Shown here in pieces: positions 45,201 to 53,542 of a DNA stretch of 64,000 nt. The stretch comes from Melioribacter roseus. Its GTDB lineage: Bacteria > Bacteroidota > Ignavibacteria > Ignavibacteriales > Melioribacteraceae. Every line of letters begins with the position of its first letter. Within the stretch, counting starts at the first letter, position 1. The translations under genes and the position numbers were made by a program. The notes beneath the pieces were generated by a model. It was not told where the DNA came from, did no database searches, and saw nothing but the letters and a program-made list of their open reading frames with translations. The DNA is taken from NCBI GenBank assembly GCA_020724265.1, contig DYHH01000009.1:1-64000 (forward strand), in the 5' to 3' direction.

Positions 45201-45835
45201 GAAATAATATTTCGGTTGAGGAAGCGTATGAAAATCTATCTCATAAATTTGCTTCCTCTCACGATAGCCATGTCTCTGATCACCTTGCTAAAAAAGGATT
45301 AACAAATAATGATATTGACTTCGGAACTTATGACAGAATAATGAAAGGTCATGCAGGAGGACCCGCAGATACATATCCTACCGGATTCACAGCTGCGCGT
45401 CAGAGTATAAGCGGAACAACAACCGTATATACGACGGATGAATTAGGAAATTTAAAATCAACATATAAAACTTCAGGCGATGCTCTGGTTGATCAAAATA
45501 TTCTGATGAAGACAGACTATGGAACAAAAGGAGTCTTGGAAGATCCACTCAAAATATCATCCGATGAATTAAAACCATTATTTGAACAACAAAAAATTGC
45601 AATCAATAAATACACTGATCCAAAATCTGTTGCAAAAGGATTAAACCGCGCAAATTATTGTACGGGCAGAACAGGTGATATATTCCCAGATCCAAAACTT
45701 ATGAGCGTTGCAACTGAAATTGCAAAGAATCCACAAAAGATAAATGAGATTTTACAAAGCAATGGTTACAGCATTAAATCATTTGTCAATCAATCAAAAA
45801 ATATTATGCAAAACTTTTCGCCTAATTTTGGCTGA
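42293..45835 (+). CDS. 1180-aa secreted coiled-coil protein with novel C-terminal domain
   Basis: A signal peptide (FLFSLWIICFSCISAFAQ) precedes a beta-rich domain (about 20-165). A long hydrophobic, glycine-rich segment (about 178-212: APLLAGMIALAGLGGIGASM) could be a membrane insertion element. Residues about 270-660 are heptad-rich coiled coil (LNKLKEKTSLKNNLQQQLDS). The later part has helical repeats and, at about 915-1040, a conserved-looking unit: GDSGSSAKGGGIRS, then TDADRTTLVVFD, SHDSHVSDHL and GHAGGPADTYPTGF. I know no family for this tail. The overall build (export, hydrophobic hinge, coiled coil, compact tail) is that of a large effector or structural protein. It is followed 12 bases later by a double zinc-ribbon gene. 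Confidence 0.75.
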   Translation: MKRFLFSLWIICFSCISAFAQVDVDDINKKLSRIDFFGDLPSGWKYKYDPDNFSLYMGTYQYTVQDPQGNKYKIYISPKLENVFNIPELSEAAIGTVEGPTGNYSPYQSSTSTGVIAKYIHFAHRFFNNTGVKIDINVDVSKNSYDVSANIKYLARHIDDKLLYLIQAENIEHSMYELIAPLLAGMIALAGLGGIGASMGAFANIGGLLNLVSPHTKTDSLKSKSQESLKDFKSSEIDSIKNLADKCYSKGAGIVESSKAFINGLHTELTKINKDISRVDDEISQINANNPDVILNPSYWELYDSCNKTSINCSIHWQEMNRKYSSFWHDGYEGDDREKELSFLDSPNAVIKGMEKTIDYKNSLINSLKEKLSNTESLLQIEEINSEIKKYNDEINNILDAKMSYESDLNKLKEKTSLKNNLQQQLDSIIKKKKSAEQDIQEIKNNAGYSELLSKQKEIEKQINSINKSKAQSEADWLHEVKQDYENRLAKLNDFIKNNSPQSKNYESDLADLIIDLQKAQKRICQAVDYQGVANDETLKEIKYNPPYESYEDDVQDLTFARENLHKFEKDLKSYQTVYKPGDPGYSKEIIDNMKKDIENWKKRANEVANTIKNNNGKIPKDDYVDSGLSPYGGVGKEVASEMKNLNDFRAYQDDLSRKVENFLNSHPEYGRLRDNLYDENGYVNKDLANKMMEHHKRNMNNVSNLDVINSDAYYLSLFAHNTSKELFTGLKSDGTTSYLAAGFKTLVNISTGGTSEILLETANAFYQMSDSAMQGKTTWQSFSGAVSNLLFDEMTSNLLQKPTLMLGEAIQKTFPKTTNTIMNFLQKDVKDVLGGNNIKPSPVSSNALATKNAMKNALKSGNEDDLLNLYKNNGMKNLAELEANGHITIEEAKKLNDFITKQANESINKGTISTIDDFQRSNNIKIKEVLVGDSGSSAKGGGIRSVNTDADRTTLVVFDKDSLDKYAYRNNISVEEAYENLSHKFASSHDSHVSDHLAKKGLTNNDIDFGTYDRIMKGHAGGPADTYPTGFTAARQSISGTTTVYTTDELGNLKSTYKTSGDALVDQNILMKTDYGTKGVLEDPLKISSDELKPLFEQQKIAINKYTDPKSVAKGLNRANYCTGRTGDIFPDPKLMSVATEIAKNPQKINEILQSNGYSIKSFVNQSKNIMQNFSPNFG

Positions 45836-45847
45836 TAGGAAAATAAA

Positions 45848-47002
45848 ATGGAATCAACTAACAATTCACTAATTTTAAGCGAGTATGAATTACACTTTAT
45901 AATTCAACATTATAATTTCCGGATTAACAAGCTCGCACAACTGCCAACTTCAGTAATTAGGCTTAGAGATGACCAGAGAGAACTAAAAGCAAGTGAACGT
46001 TTAAACAAATTATCAAATACCGATAAAGCTTTTTTACAAAAAGCAGTTTATAATATTACATCCCCAGTTAAAATTCTTAGAGCTCATTTTTGTGTTGGTG
46101 ACACTTCAATTACGCGTTCCTTATTTTCAATTGGTATTGATAATCAGATAATTAGAACAACAAAAATCGGTGATAATCGAAATTTGGATTTATTAGACGA
46201 AACGATTTTTTTAACAACTTTCAAAAAGTATCTTGGAAATTCAAAAATTACAAAGCTCCCGATAAGTATTGAATTATCTACTCAAACAATTTTAGTATTA
46301 CTTGCAATAACAGATCAAATAAAACACATAAGGTTATTTGCTACTTTGTCGAAAACTCCGTCTATTGAAATTTTTGATCCGGCATCAATACAAGAAAGAT
46401 TAAATGAAGCCGAGAAGGAGGATTTTAATTGGTTAATTCTCTTTCTTGAAAAAGTATTTCCATTAAGAATTGCAAATTCCTTTGGAGAAAAAGATATCAT
46501 AACATCATTCCTTGAATTGGAAACAAAAGGTTTTATCGAGAAAGATTTTGATAATTATTATTCCTTAACAGCAAATGGACAAATAATAGTTGAAGCCTTG
46601 CTTGAAAATATTTCTAAAATAGCTGTTGGAATTTCTGAGAATATACAGGATGATACCATTGGGCATGAAGTCGTATTAATTATCAGAAGTATAAATCATT
46701 TACTGATGTTTGATATATCTGGTAAAGATGGCGTATTTGCATATATCTCTTTTGATGATTTGGATCTAATATTAAAGAGAATGCTGACAAAGACTGAAAA
46801 CAATAAAGTACAACCAGCTAAAAAACCAATTAGAAATTTATGTCCTTCGTGTAATAAACCAATTGAGCATGGACAAAAATTTTGTGATTCTTGCGGATAT
46901 AAATTAGCAAATGCACAAAATTTAATATGCCCCTCATGCAAAAATCCATTAGTAATTGGAAGTAAGTTTTGCGATAAATGCGGAGCAAAATTGATCAGTT
47001 AA
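45848..47002 (+). CDS. Cytoplasmic protein with two C-terminal zinc ribbons
   Basis: This 384-aa protein lacks a signal peptide. Residues 1 to about 310 form an alpha/beta region (LSEYELHFIIQHYNFRINKL, then ERLNKLSNTDKAFLQKAVYN) and contain a winged-helix-like unit near 205-250 (ELETKGFIEKDFDNYYSLT). Two zinc ribbons end it: LCPSCNKPIEHGQKFCDSCG and ICPSCKNPLVIGSKFCDKCG. The N-terminal layout faintly recalls EspG-type chaperones of type VII secretion, but I cannot support that by eye. Its position right after the 1180-aa secreted protein suggests a dedicated chaperone or regulator. Confidence 0.65.
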   Translation: MESTNNSLILSEYELHFIIQHYNFRINKLAQLPTSVIRLRDDQRELKASERLNKLSNTDKAFLQKAVYNITSPVKILRAHFCVGDTSITRSLFSIGIDNQIIRTTKIGDNRNLDLLDETIFLTTFKKYLGNSKITKLPISIELSTQTILVLLAITDQIKHIRLFATLSKTPSIEIFDPASIQERLNEAEKEDFNWLILFLEKVFPLRIANSFGEKDIITSFLELETKGFIEKDFDNYYSLTANGQIIVEALLENISKIAVGISENIQDDTIGHEVVLIIRSINHLLMFDISGKDGVFAYISFDDLDLILKRMLTKTENNKVQPAKKPIRNLCPSCNKPIEHGQKFCDSCGYKLANAQNLICPSCKNPLVIGSKFCDKCGAKLIS

Positions 47003-47114
47003 TAAAAGTATAAGACCCTCGATTAGTTTCACCATTCATAATTTTCAAATTATTCCTCGAATATCTTTTTATATATTTTTTTATCTTGTTCAAACAAATA
47101 ATTGAAAGCGGTTA

Positions 47115-47255
47115 ATGAAAAATCTAAAATTACTCTCCTGGAACGTAAACGGTATAAGAGCAGTTGCCAAAAAAGGTTTTCTTGAATGGTTTAAAAGCGA
47201 AAACCCCGATATACTTTGTCTTCAGGAAACAAAAGCATTTGAAGAACAACATTGA
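47115..47255 (+). pseudogene. Truncated start of xth (exonuclease III)
   Basis: 46 codons from ATG, encoding a near copy of the exonuclease III start ([16 protein letters not shown] ... [14 protein letters not shown]), then TGA created at the fusion point. Bases 47127-47236 match the functional xth at 53555-53664 exactly. The bases before 47127 differ from those before the intact gene, so the copy comes from a different upstream context. It lacks all catalytic residues except the LQETK motif and is non-functional. Confidence 0.9.
47127..47236. repeat. Repeat B, copy 1 (start of xth)
   Basis: 110 bp identical to 53555-53664 in the same orientation, 6428 bp apart. It is joined at 47237-47250 to repeat A copy 2. 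Confidence 0.95.
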
Positions 47256-47331
47256 TAATAAAAAACAAATCTTGAAATAAGTCTTGATTCATCTGCATAG
47301 CTTGTTAAGTGTTATGCAAAACTACGAATTT
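47246..47331. repeat. Repeat A, copy 2 (start of AEC gene)
   Basis: 86 bp matching 39836-39921 with two substitutions. The junction with the xth fragment falls in GAAGAACAAC, which resembles both parents (GAAGTACAAC in the AEC gene, CAAGAGCAAC in xth), so joining at microhomology is likely. The remaining bases to 47359 look non-coding. Confidence 0.92.
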
Positions 47332-47359
47332 GATTTTTATCAATGGGGATTAGAAAAAG

Positions 47360-47385
47360 CCCAACCCCGATTATTTGGGGTTGGG
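47360..47385 (-). terminator. Terminator after the minus-strand lipoprotein gene
   Basis: CCCAACCCC pairs with GGGGTTGGG over 9 bp around an 8-base loop. Read on the minus strand the hairpin is followed by CTTTTTCT. It lies 17 bases beyond the stop of the lipoprotein gene. Confidence 0.85.
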
Positions 47386-47401
47386 AACCAAGTCTAAATA
47401 A

Positions 47402-47935
47402 TTATTTAAACGTAATTACACGCGGTTCAAAATCACCATAAACAACATTAATTAAAATTTCGTTTTCTGGAATAACAACCAGAAATTTTTCGACTAATTT
47501 TTCTTCCGGTTTTATTACTTCTGTATAAACAACTTTCGATTGCAGCGGAAAATATCCCTCCTTACCTTTTTCACCGGTTAAGTCTTCGGGATAAAAAACA
47601 TAAGCTTCCATGTTTTCTTTCTTTTGGTTTTGGAAATAAAGTTCAGAGAAATTTATTTCTGCATCAGAAGAACCAGGATTATAAAACTCCATTTCAATTA
47701 AGGCAAAATTAAAACCTGCCTCCGGTTCAATATCATAGAGCAAATTAGTTGTTTTAGCTTTTCCAATATTCCCGCGTGCATCAGTTTCAAAACCGACAAC
47801 TCTGATATCCAAAAAAGATTGTGAAGATTTCGTGAGTTCATATTTAACTGTTGTAAAATTGATACTGCTACATGATGTAAAAACCAACATCATAAAAATC
47901 AAATACAACTTTAATAGTGATTTTTCCATAACCAC
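47402..47935 (-). CDS. Lipoprotein of unknown function
   Basis: This 177-aa protein has a lipobox (LVFTSC) after a hydrophobic signal. The mature part is a single beta-sandwich-like domain (LDIRVVGFETDARGN, FALIEMEFYNPGSSDAEI, VVIPENEILINVVYGDFEP), similar in style to DUF4352-type extracellular immunoglobulin-like domains. No active site is seen. It begins a minus-strand run with the ankyrin and HEAT genes further right, though gaps of over 100 bases separate them. Confidence 0.7.
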   Translation of the reverse strand: MVMEKSLLKLYLIFMMLVFTSCSSINFTTVKYELTKSSQSFLDIRVVGFETDARGNIGKAKTTNLLYDIEPEAGFNFALIEMEFYNPGSSDAEINFSELYFQNQKKENMEAYVFYPEDLTGEKGKEGYFPLQSKVVYTEVIKPEEKLVEKFLVVIPENEILINVVYGDFEPRVITFK

Positions 47936-48057
47936 TTCTTTTTAAAAGTTATTTACGTTGTTTTAAAATATTTCAATTAGATAATGCCGGTTTCATTTTT
48001 GAAATCACATTAAGCTTGACATCTAATGAGCTTCTTAAATTAATTTTTCCTCTGAGT

Positions 48058-49323
48058 TCAGTACTCAAGTTTTTTAATACTCTTTATGAAATCGATAGCA
48101 TTTGGTATTTCGTTTTGTCCCCAGAAAGCAGTATCATTTTTAAATTTTGCCTTGTACGGTATAATTAGTTTATGCATACAGCAATCTTCACATGCTAATC
48201 TATTTCGGTAAAGAAAAGTCGTGTCCATCTTATAAACTGATGTATTGCAATAATCGCATAAGAAGTTATCGGAGCTTTGTTTTTCCCACCATTCTTTTGA
48301 TCTATATTTCCAATAGAAATATAGTGCCAGTGCAAACCTTGTGGTTCTATTTGAACTTTTTTGTGCTAAGGTCAATAATGTATTTCCATCACTGTCGATT
48401 TTTTCTAATGGTTCTTTTTTGCCCAAAAAGTGAAACATTATTTCTATCAGCTCCCATTTAAAAGATAAAATTAGTGGAGATACGATACCTAAATGTTTTA
48501 TTCTAGTCATAACATATTCTAGATAAGATTGATTATATTCCGGCCGGTTATAGTATTTTAAATAAATATGATAAACTTTCACTAGCTCTCTATAGTCTGC
48601 CCCTGCTTTAATAAGCCTTTCTGCTATATCAATACTTCCGCTTTCCATTGTAAAGAATAATGGAGTACGATTCTCATCATCCATTACATCTACTTCAGCT
48701 CCCTTTTCGAGTAAAAGATTTACTGCTTCTAGTTTTCCTATTTTAACTGCTCGGTGGAGCGGCGTTTGTCCGAATTGTGTTTTTGCGTGAATATCAGCAC
48801 CCGCTTCAATTAATATCCTCAATATTTCGAAATTATAGTTGGCGGAATACTCCAGGGCTACGTGCAAAGGTGAATAAGAACCTATGTTTAAATTTACATC
48901 AGCTCCGCTTGCTAATAGCAACCTTACCAAGTCTATATCAAAATTTTTTACAGCTGTTATTAACGGAGTGGTTTCCTGACCAAGAAGAGTTTCATATTGA
49001 ATATTGAGATTGCATCCGATAGAAATTAGTAACTTAAATAAATCTTTTGATCTTATATCTAAGTAATTTCCTGGTACGATTGTATAAATATCTTGATCTA
49101 TCTGTTTGGATAAGCTCTCTCGACGTAAGTCCGCATAGCCGAATAAATTAGTAGTCTTCTCACTTTTAGGGTAGTTCTTTTTCAGTTCCTCAATGTTTCT
49201 ATATTTTGGGAAAAAAAGATCTTTAAGGTGCGGATTCTTTTTTAGGATTATTTCGATTGCTTTTAAATTTTTCTCAAAACAGTGAATTAGTAATTTTTCC
49301 TCTACAGATTTGAAAAATCCCAT
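48058..49323 (-). CDS. Ankyrin-repeat protein with C-terminal zinc-finger-like domain
   Basis: This 421-aa cytoplasmic protein has an N-terminal helical part, then ankyrin repeats at about residues 105-255 (TTPLITAVKNFDIDLVRLLLASGADVNLN, GQTPLHRAVKIGKLEAVNLLLEKGAEV, RTPLFFTMESGSIDIAERLIKAGADY). Near the end, LCDYCNTSVYKM and LACEDCCMH give four cysteines that could hold zinc. Ankyrin repeats mediate protein binding. No enzyme domain is visible. Confidence 0.8.
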   Translation of the reverse strand: MGFFKSVEEKLLIHCFEKNLKAIEIILKKNPHLKDLFFPKYRNIEELKKNYPKSEKTTNLFGYADLRRESLSKQIDQDIYTIVPGNYLDIRSKDLFKLLISIGCNLNIQYETLLGQETTPLITAVKNFDIDLVRLLLASGADVNLNIGSYSPLHVALEYSANYNFEILRILIEAGADIHAKTQFGQTPLHRAVKIGKLEAVNLLLEKGAEVDVMDDENRTPLFFTMESGSIDIAERLIKAGADYRELVKVYHIYLKYYNRPEYNQSYLEYVMTRIKHLGIVSPLILSFKWELIEIMFHFLGKKEPLEKIDSDGNTLLTLAQKSSNRTTRFALALYFYWKYRSKEWWEKQSSDNFLCDYCNTSVYKMDTTFLYRNRLACEDCCMHKLIIPYKAKFKNDTAFWGQNEIPNAIDFIKSIKKLEY

Positions 49324-49352
49324 TACTTCCTCTCTTAATAATTTTTACACTG

Positions 49353-50543
49353 TTATTTAGTTTCAATTTTATTATGGAACCCGCATTTGCAGGTTAAGTT
49401 CATAAACGGCTTTACATTTACTTTTTTGATTTTTAGTTCCCTGCCGCAGTTTTTACAATATCCGACAATTATTTTTTCCAGAGGTAGAATTTGGGGAGGA
49501 GAGATTCGGTCAATTGATTTCTTAAGCAAAGAAGCGAAATGAAATGCATCCTCTCCGAACATTGCTCCAACTTGAAACTCTTCGTTTAATTCAATTTCCC
49601 GATCTCGTCCGACTAAAAAGGTTTTTCCATTTTTCTTGACAGTTTGCAGAAAAGTAAGCAGATGTGGATGGAAAAATTGATATATAAATTTATTCATTTC
49701 GTCGTATAGATCTTCCATTGGTTTAAGAGACGGGTTGCCAATTTTTTCAAGCGCATCCAATGCCATCAAATATTCTTTTTCTTCAACAAGTAAGTTTGTC
49801 CGTTTGTAAAATTTATTTCTAAGGAAATCAATGAGATACGGAACAGCAATATCACTTTTCAATTCTGACAGCCTTTTTTATGCTCTATCTCTTTCATTAC
49901 AGGCAGACTCATAAGGATCATAAGGTTTATCACGCATATAAAGCTGATAGGATAATTTTATATTATATTTTTCTTCCCAATCCATCTGCTTTTCAATTTG
50001 CTTGTTTCTGTCTTTATAATATTTATCAAGTTCTGTCTGCGTTTCTTCATCACTTGAAACTTTGGGATCTAATTTTTTAACTAAAACATCAACTGTTTCA
50101 TAAGTGCTTCTTGGATAAATTATTCCTTCTATCAAGCTGCGCTTGTTTTCCGGTAATTCGGAATTCAATAATTTCTGCCCAATAATTCTCGCTGTTTCGT
50201 AATTTTTATCTCTATCGATTAGTTGATATAAAAAATTTGTTATTGCATCAATTGCCGATTTATCATTTAATCTTATCAGAGCCGAGAGAGCATCATTACC
50301 GCATTCATTTTCAGAGGTATCGGAAGAATTGATATAATCAAGCAAGCCGGCAAGCGAACTTATATTCCGTTGTTCTTCTAATTTTTTAGTGTTTGGTAAA
50401 AATATTTTTTTAATTAAGCTCATCAAGAAATTCCTCGCAAGATAGTCCAACGGTGCCGGTTCCGGATGAAATTTGATAAGTTCTTCTGCAATATTTCTGC
50501 AGCACCCGAATAAATTTTCTTCATTATCATTATTTAGAATTAC
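49353..50543 (-). pseudogene. Broken HEAT-repeat gene with C-terminal zinc ribbon
   Basis: One frame runs from 50543 to 49353 and is interrupted only by TAA at 49878-49880. The stop falls inside a HEAT repeat: ACNERDRA is followed after the stop by KRLSELKSDIAVPYLIDFL, which together make a canonical repeat. The 3' part ends in a zinc ribbon (YCKNCGREL ... LTCKCGFHN). At the 5' end the frame lacks an ATG, but ATGs at 50530 and 50524 behind AGGT are one base out of phase; adding a single A to the A-run at about 50516-50519 would restore MIMKKNLFGCC.. The gene is either degraded or mis-sequenced at two A-runs. Alternative reading: two separate proteins (190 and 169 aa) from TTG starts at 50450 and 49862. 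Confidence 0.7.
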
Positions 50544-50551
50544 CTATGTAT

Positions 50552-52657
50552 CTATTTTATTCGCTTTGTTTTTTCGACATATCTTATTATTGGTTTAAGT
50601 AATACTCTTGTTGAAAATTTCCGCCTTTCCGATTTATTTATCCATCCGGCAAAAGAAGGGGAAATTTTATAATAGCATTTAATGAACAATCTGCCGATGA
50701 AGTATTTTTGAAGAACATTATCACGGAAACTGCGTAAAGTATTTACCTCGATTGCATTTGCAGAAAATGCTGCGGTAGCGATAAAGCATCCGGCATTCGT
50801 CTGCTGCCCCACAAATGTTGTAGATGAGGATTTGAAGTATTCCCCTGTCGGTAACAAATAACGAAATTCTAGTTTAATATTCTGCGCTAAGGAACTCGAA
50901 AGCAAGTACAAAAAAGTTTCTTCAAAACTCTCACCGGGACATAAAAGCCATTCCATAAAAGAGTTTTGTGATGCTAATCCTCCAAATATTCTTGTAGTAA
51001 GATTTCCATTCTCATCATTTTGATTTGAAAAAAATGATGTTATAGACCCGCTTTTCACAACAGAATTACCGGCACCGTAAAAATCGGCATCAATTTTTTT
51101 CCCCGATTCGTCAACAAGTGCAAAATTTGAAGTTGATATTCTTACCCATCTGTTCGAGTTATTAACGAACTTCACTTTTGATGTTAGGAATATATATCCG
51201 GATGAAGAAGTTAACTCCATATCGGTATCATCTTTTTTGAATAGATAGCGGGATGTGGTTGATAACGGTTCAAAGGTTATTTGTAAAGAATGACTCTCAA
51301 CAGGATGATCAAAATTCTCGAGTTCAAGTTGTAGGTATTCCTTGTTGTCGTCCACTTCAAAAATAAATGTATCTTCATACTTTTGATTTGGCCAAATATG
51401 CCATTCAACGAATGACAGATATTCGCTGAGAACACCCTCAAATTGACATATCTTTTTATTATTCTCACCGTTAATTGTGTTTTTTATGAGATGTGTTGTT
51501 CCGCCCTCAATTACTGAGTTTCCGGAACCGCAAAATTTGGGATAAGCCAATTGGTTTGAATTATCTTTAATGTTCAACTGATTTGAAGAAAAAGTTACAT
51601 GTTGAGGTGTGGGATTATCAATAGTTACTTTTGCCACAAATAACTTTTTAAATGCAGATGCCGTAAAAATTTTTACTGAGGAATTATACTTGTATTGATA
51701 TGTCTTTGTAGTTTTAAAGGAGTTTACAATGAACTGAAGACCCTTTCCGGAAACTCCCGGAATTTCTTCTAACGCTTTTGAATTGAGGCTCTCATTTGCT
51801 TTAAAATGTTGTTGAGATGTTTTCAAATCATCATTCTTATTGTTCGCAAAATCGGCAGACACATCAACAGATTCAATCCCAGCTTTAAGATATTCAGTGT
51901 TTTGTGAATTATCTTGAAGAACATTCGATTTTTCTTTTTGGATTTCTGCTCTTATGGGAACCCTGCTGTTTAATTTAAAGTTTGTGAAAAAGCCATCCAG
52001 CGTTGTCTCGCCCCTATAATTTGAGTCCCAAGTGGAATAAAGATATAATTCTTTATCAAAAATATTTTTGTATGCCCAATCAGTGAATTCATAATCTGTT
52101 ATCCCAGGGGACAATTTATATACTATTCCTAACACAGCACTTCCGCATAAATCGTCATATCCGGAAATAAATTCTTTTATAAGCTTGCTGTATTTATTAT
52201 TGCTAGGGTCTTCATAAATAAATTTCATTCTGATTTCGAGTAAATGCTGGGCATTTTCTATTGTAATTTTTCGCATATCCCACAAAGAAGGTTTTGTTTC
52301 ACGGTAGACAACATATTCTTGATCATAATCTGCTTCCTCCAATTCTTCGTCTTCAGGTTCTTCAATTGCACCTAAAGATCTCAAGTATGCAATTGTTCCT
52401 AAATTAGCTTTGTAAGTCGGTTGCTTTATCCAGTCTAATAAAGTTTTGTCACTGACCTTAACATTGAAATCAGCCCCGTAATTGACTAATGCTCTGGTGA
52501 TATCCAGTCTTGCATCTCCCATACAAGCTGACATAATAATCATCGGTTCACCACTCGGTGTTGTATCATTGGCATTTAATGCGCCAGTTGCAAGAAGCAT
52601 TTCCAATTGGGAAGTATTGCCCCTTGAGATCATCGAATAAATTTGTTCTTTGTCCAT
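50552..52657 (-). CDS. Ankyrin-type and CFI-box protein
   Basis: This 701-aa protein has no signal peptide. Residues about 1-100 contain ankyrin-like units (TSQLEMLLATGALNANDTTP, DITRALVNYGADFNVK). A middle helical domain (about 140-220) is followed by two repeated beta-sandwich domains (about 320-460 and 475-620) with a shared pattern (FSSNQLNIKDNSNQLAYPKF.GSGNSVIEGG and STSNFALVDESGKKIDADFY.AGNSVVKSG). The C-terminal 75 residues are the CFI-box: CFIATAAFSANAIEVNTLRSFRD, then GRLFIKCYYKISPSFAGWI. This C-terminal module is widespread but of unknown function. The ATG follows AAGGGA. Confidence 0.78.
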   Translation of the reverse strand: MDKEQIYSMISRGNTSQLEMLLATGALNANDTTPSGEPMIIMSACMGDARLDITRALVNYGADFNVKVSDKTLLDWIKQPTYKANLGTIAYLRSLGAIEEPEDEELEEADYDQEYVVYRETKPSLWDMRKITIENAQHLLEIRMKFIYEDPSNNKYSKLIKEFISGYDDLCGSAVLGIVYKLSPGITDYEFTDWAYKNIFDKELYLYSTWDSNYRGETTLDGFFTNFKLNSRVPIRAEIQKEKSNVLQDNSQNTEYLKAGIESVDVSADFANNKNDDLKTSQQHFKANESLNSKALEEIPGVSGKGLQFIVNSFKTTKTYQYKYNSSVKIFTASAFKKLFVAKVTIDNPTPQHVTFSSNQLNIKDNSNQLAYPKFCGSGNSVIEGGTTHLIKNTINGENNKKICQFEGVLSEYLSFVEWHIWPNQKYEDTFIFEVDDNKEYLQLELENFDHPVESHSLQITFEPLSTTSRYLFKKDDTDMELTSSSGYIFLTSKVKFVNNSNRWVRISTSNFALVDESGKKIDADFYGAGNSVVKSGSITSFFSNQNDENGNLTTRIFGGLASQNSFMEWLLCPGESFEETFLYLLSSSLAQNIKLEFRYLLPTGEYFKSSSTTFVGQQTNAGCFIATAAFSANAIEVNTLRSFRDNVLQKYFIGRLFIKCYYKISPSFAGWINKSERRKFSTRVLLKPIIRYVEKTKRIK

Positions 52658-52841
52658 GCTAATGTCCCTTAGTTAACTTTTATATTTAATAAGCATATAA
52701 TCATAATGACACATTTATATAATTAGAGAATGAGCATTCTTTTATAATTCTACAAATCCAATATTAGACTGCTTTGAAACATAAAACCAAACTCCATATC
52801 AAACTTTTAGCGTCAATTACCTCAATTAAATAGCTCCGGTT

Positions 52842-53246
52842 TTATTCTTTTGCAACAAGTACAAATCGCTTAGCTCCTACCAAGCCTTTTTCATAAGTAT
52901 TCCATGTTATATATACTTTCGGTTTTTTATCTCCGGCGTCGTTATATGCTCCGTCTCCCATCAATCTTAAACCTTCTTTGGGAATTTCTAAAATGAGCAA
53001 AAGTGAATCCATGTTAGTGAACAATTCCATCCCCCAGCATGCAAAATCTTCTTTGGTCAAACCATCTAGTGTTGTGATTGGGTCGTCGGCAGGCATAAAC
53101 AGGTAAACATTTTTGTCCCAAGTATTAACATATTCAACCGCTTCTTTTGTTGTTTTTACTTCAGGCATCGAGTTGTCGGATTCCTGAGCACATGTCGAAA
53201 AAAAGCACACTACTACAAGCAAAAGCAAAAACCTTAATGCTTTCAT
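52842..53246 (-). CDS. Small lipoprotein
   Basis: This 134-aa protein has a signal sequence (FLLLLVVVCFFSTC) with a cysteine suited to lipidation, and a mature part of about 115 residues (EAVEYVNTWDKNVYLFMPADDP, FACWGMELFTNMDSLLLI). No family is recognised. It lies alone between the CFI-box gene and the divergent xth gene; the 296 bases upstream hold both promoters and nothing else visible. Confidence 0.65.
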   Translation of the reverse strand: MKALRFLLLLVVVCFFSTCAQESDNSMPEVKTTKEAVEYVNTWDKNVYLFMPADDPITTLDGLTKEDFACWGMELFTNMDSLLLILEIPKEGLRLMGDGAYNDAGDKKPKVYITWNTYEKGLVGAKRFVLVAKE

Positions 53247-53542
53247 AACGGCTCCTTGATTAAACTAATTAATGTTGAGAATCCTGCTTCGGGAGAGAAT
53301 GTTCTTTATGTGGCAAGAAAATTTTCCGTTGAGTAATCTATATTCTTACTCTCTCGGAGTAGTGAAAATTTACGACACTATTATCCGAACATTTTTTTAT
53401 ATTGTCAATATCCCACAAAAAGATATACCAAACTTTACGAGTTGAATTTTATTGTTAATAAAGATTTTTGATAATTTTCATGTGTTGAATATAAAACCCG
53501 CTAAGTGAGGATATTTTATTATTTTGTAATAAAAGGGAAAAA

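Noticed and set aside
45848-47002. EspG-type chaperone of a type VII secretion system
   Set aside because: Similarity is only in the general spacing of N-terminal segments, and no EssC ATPase or WXG100 protein is in the window.
47115-47255. A second, short functional exonuclease III
   Set aside because: Only 46 codons remain, without the catalytic Asp, Asn and His motifs; the stop comes from the fusion.
53247-53542. Small gene or RNA in the interval before xth
   Set aside because: No frame with a start and ribosome site and no stable hairpin was found.
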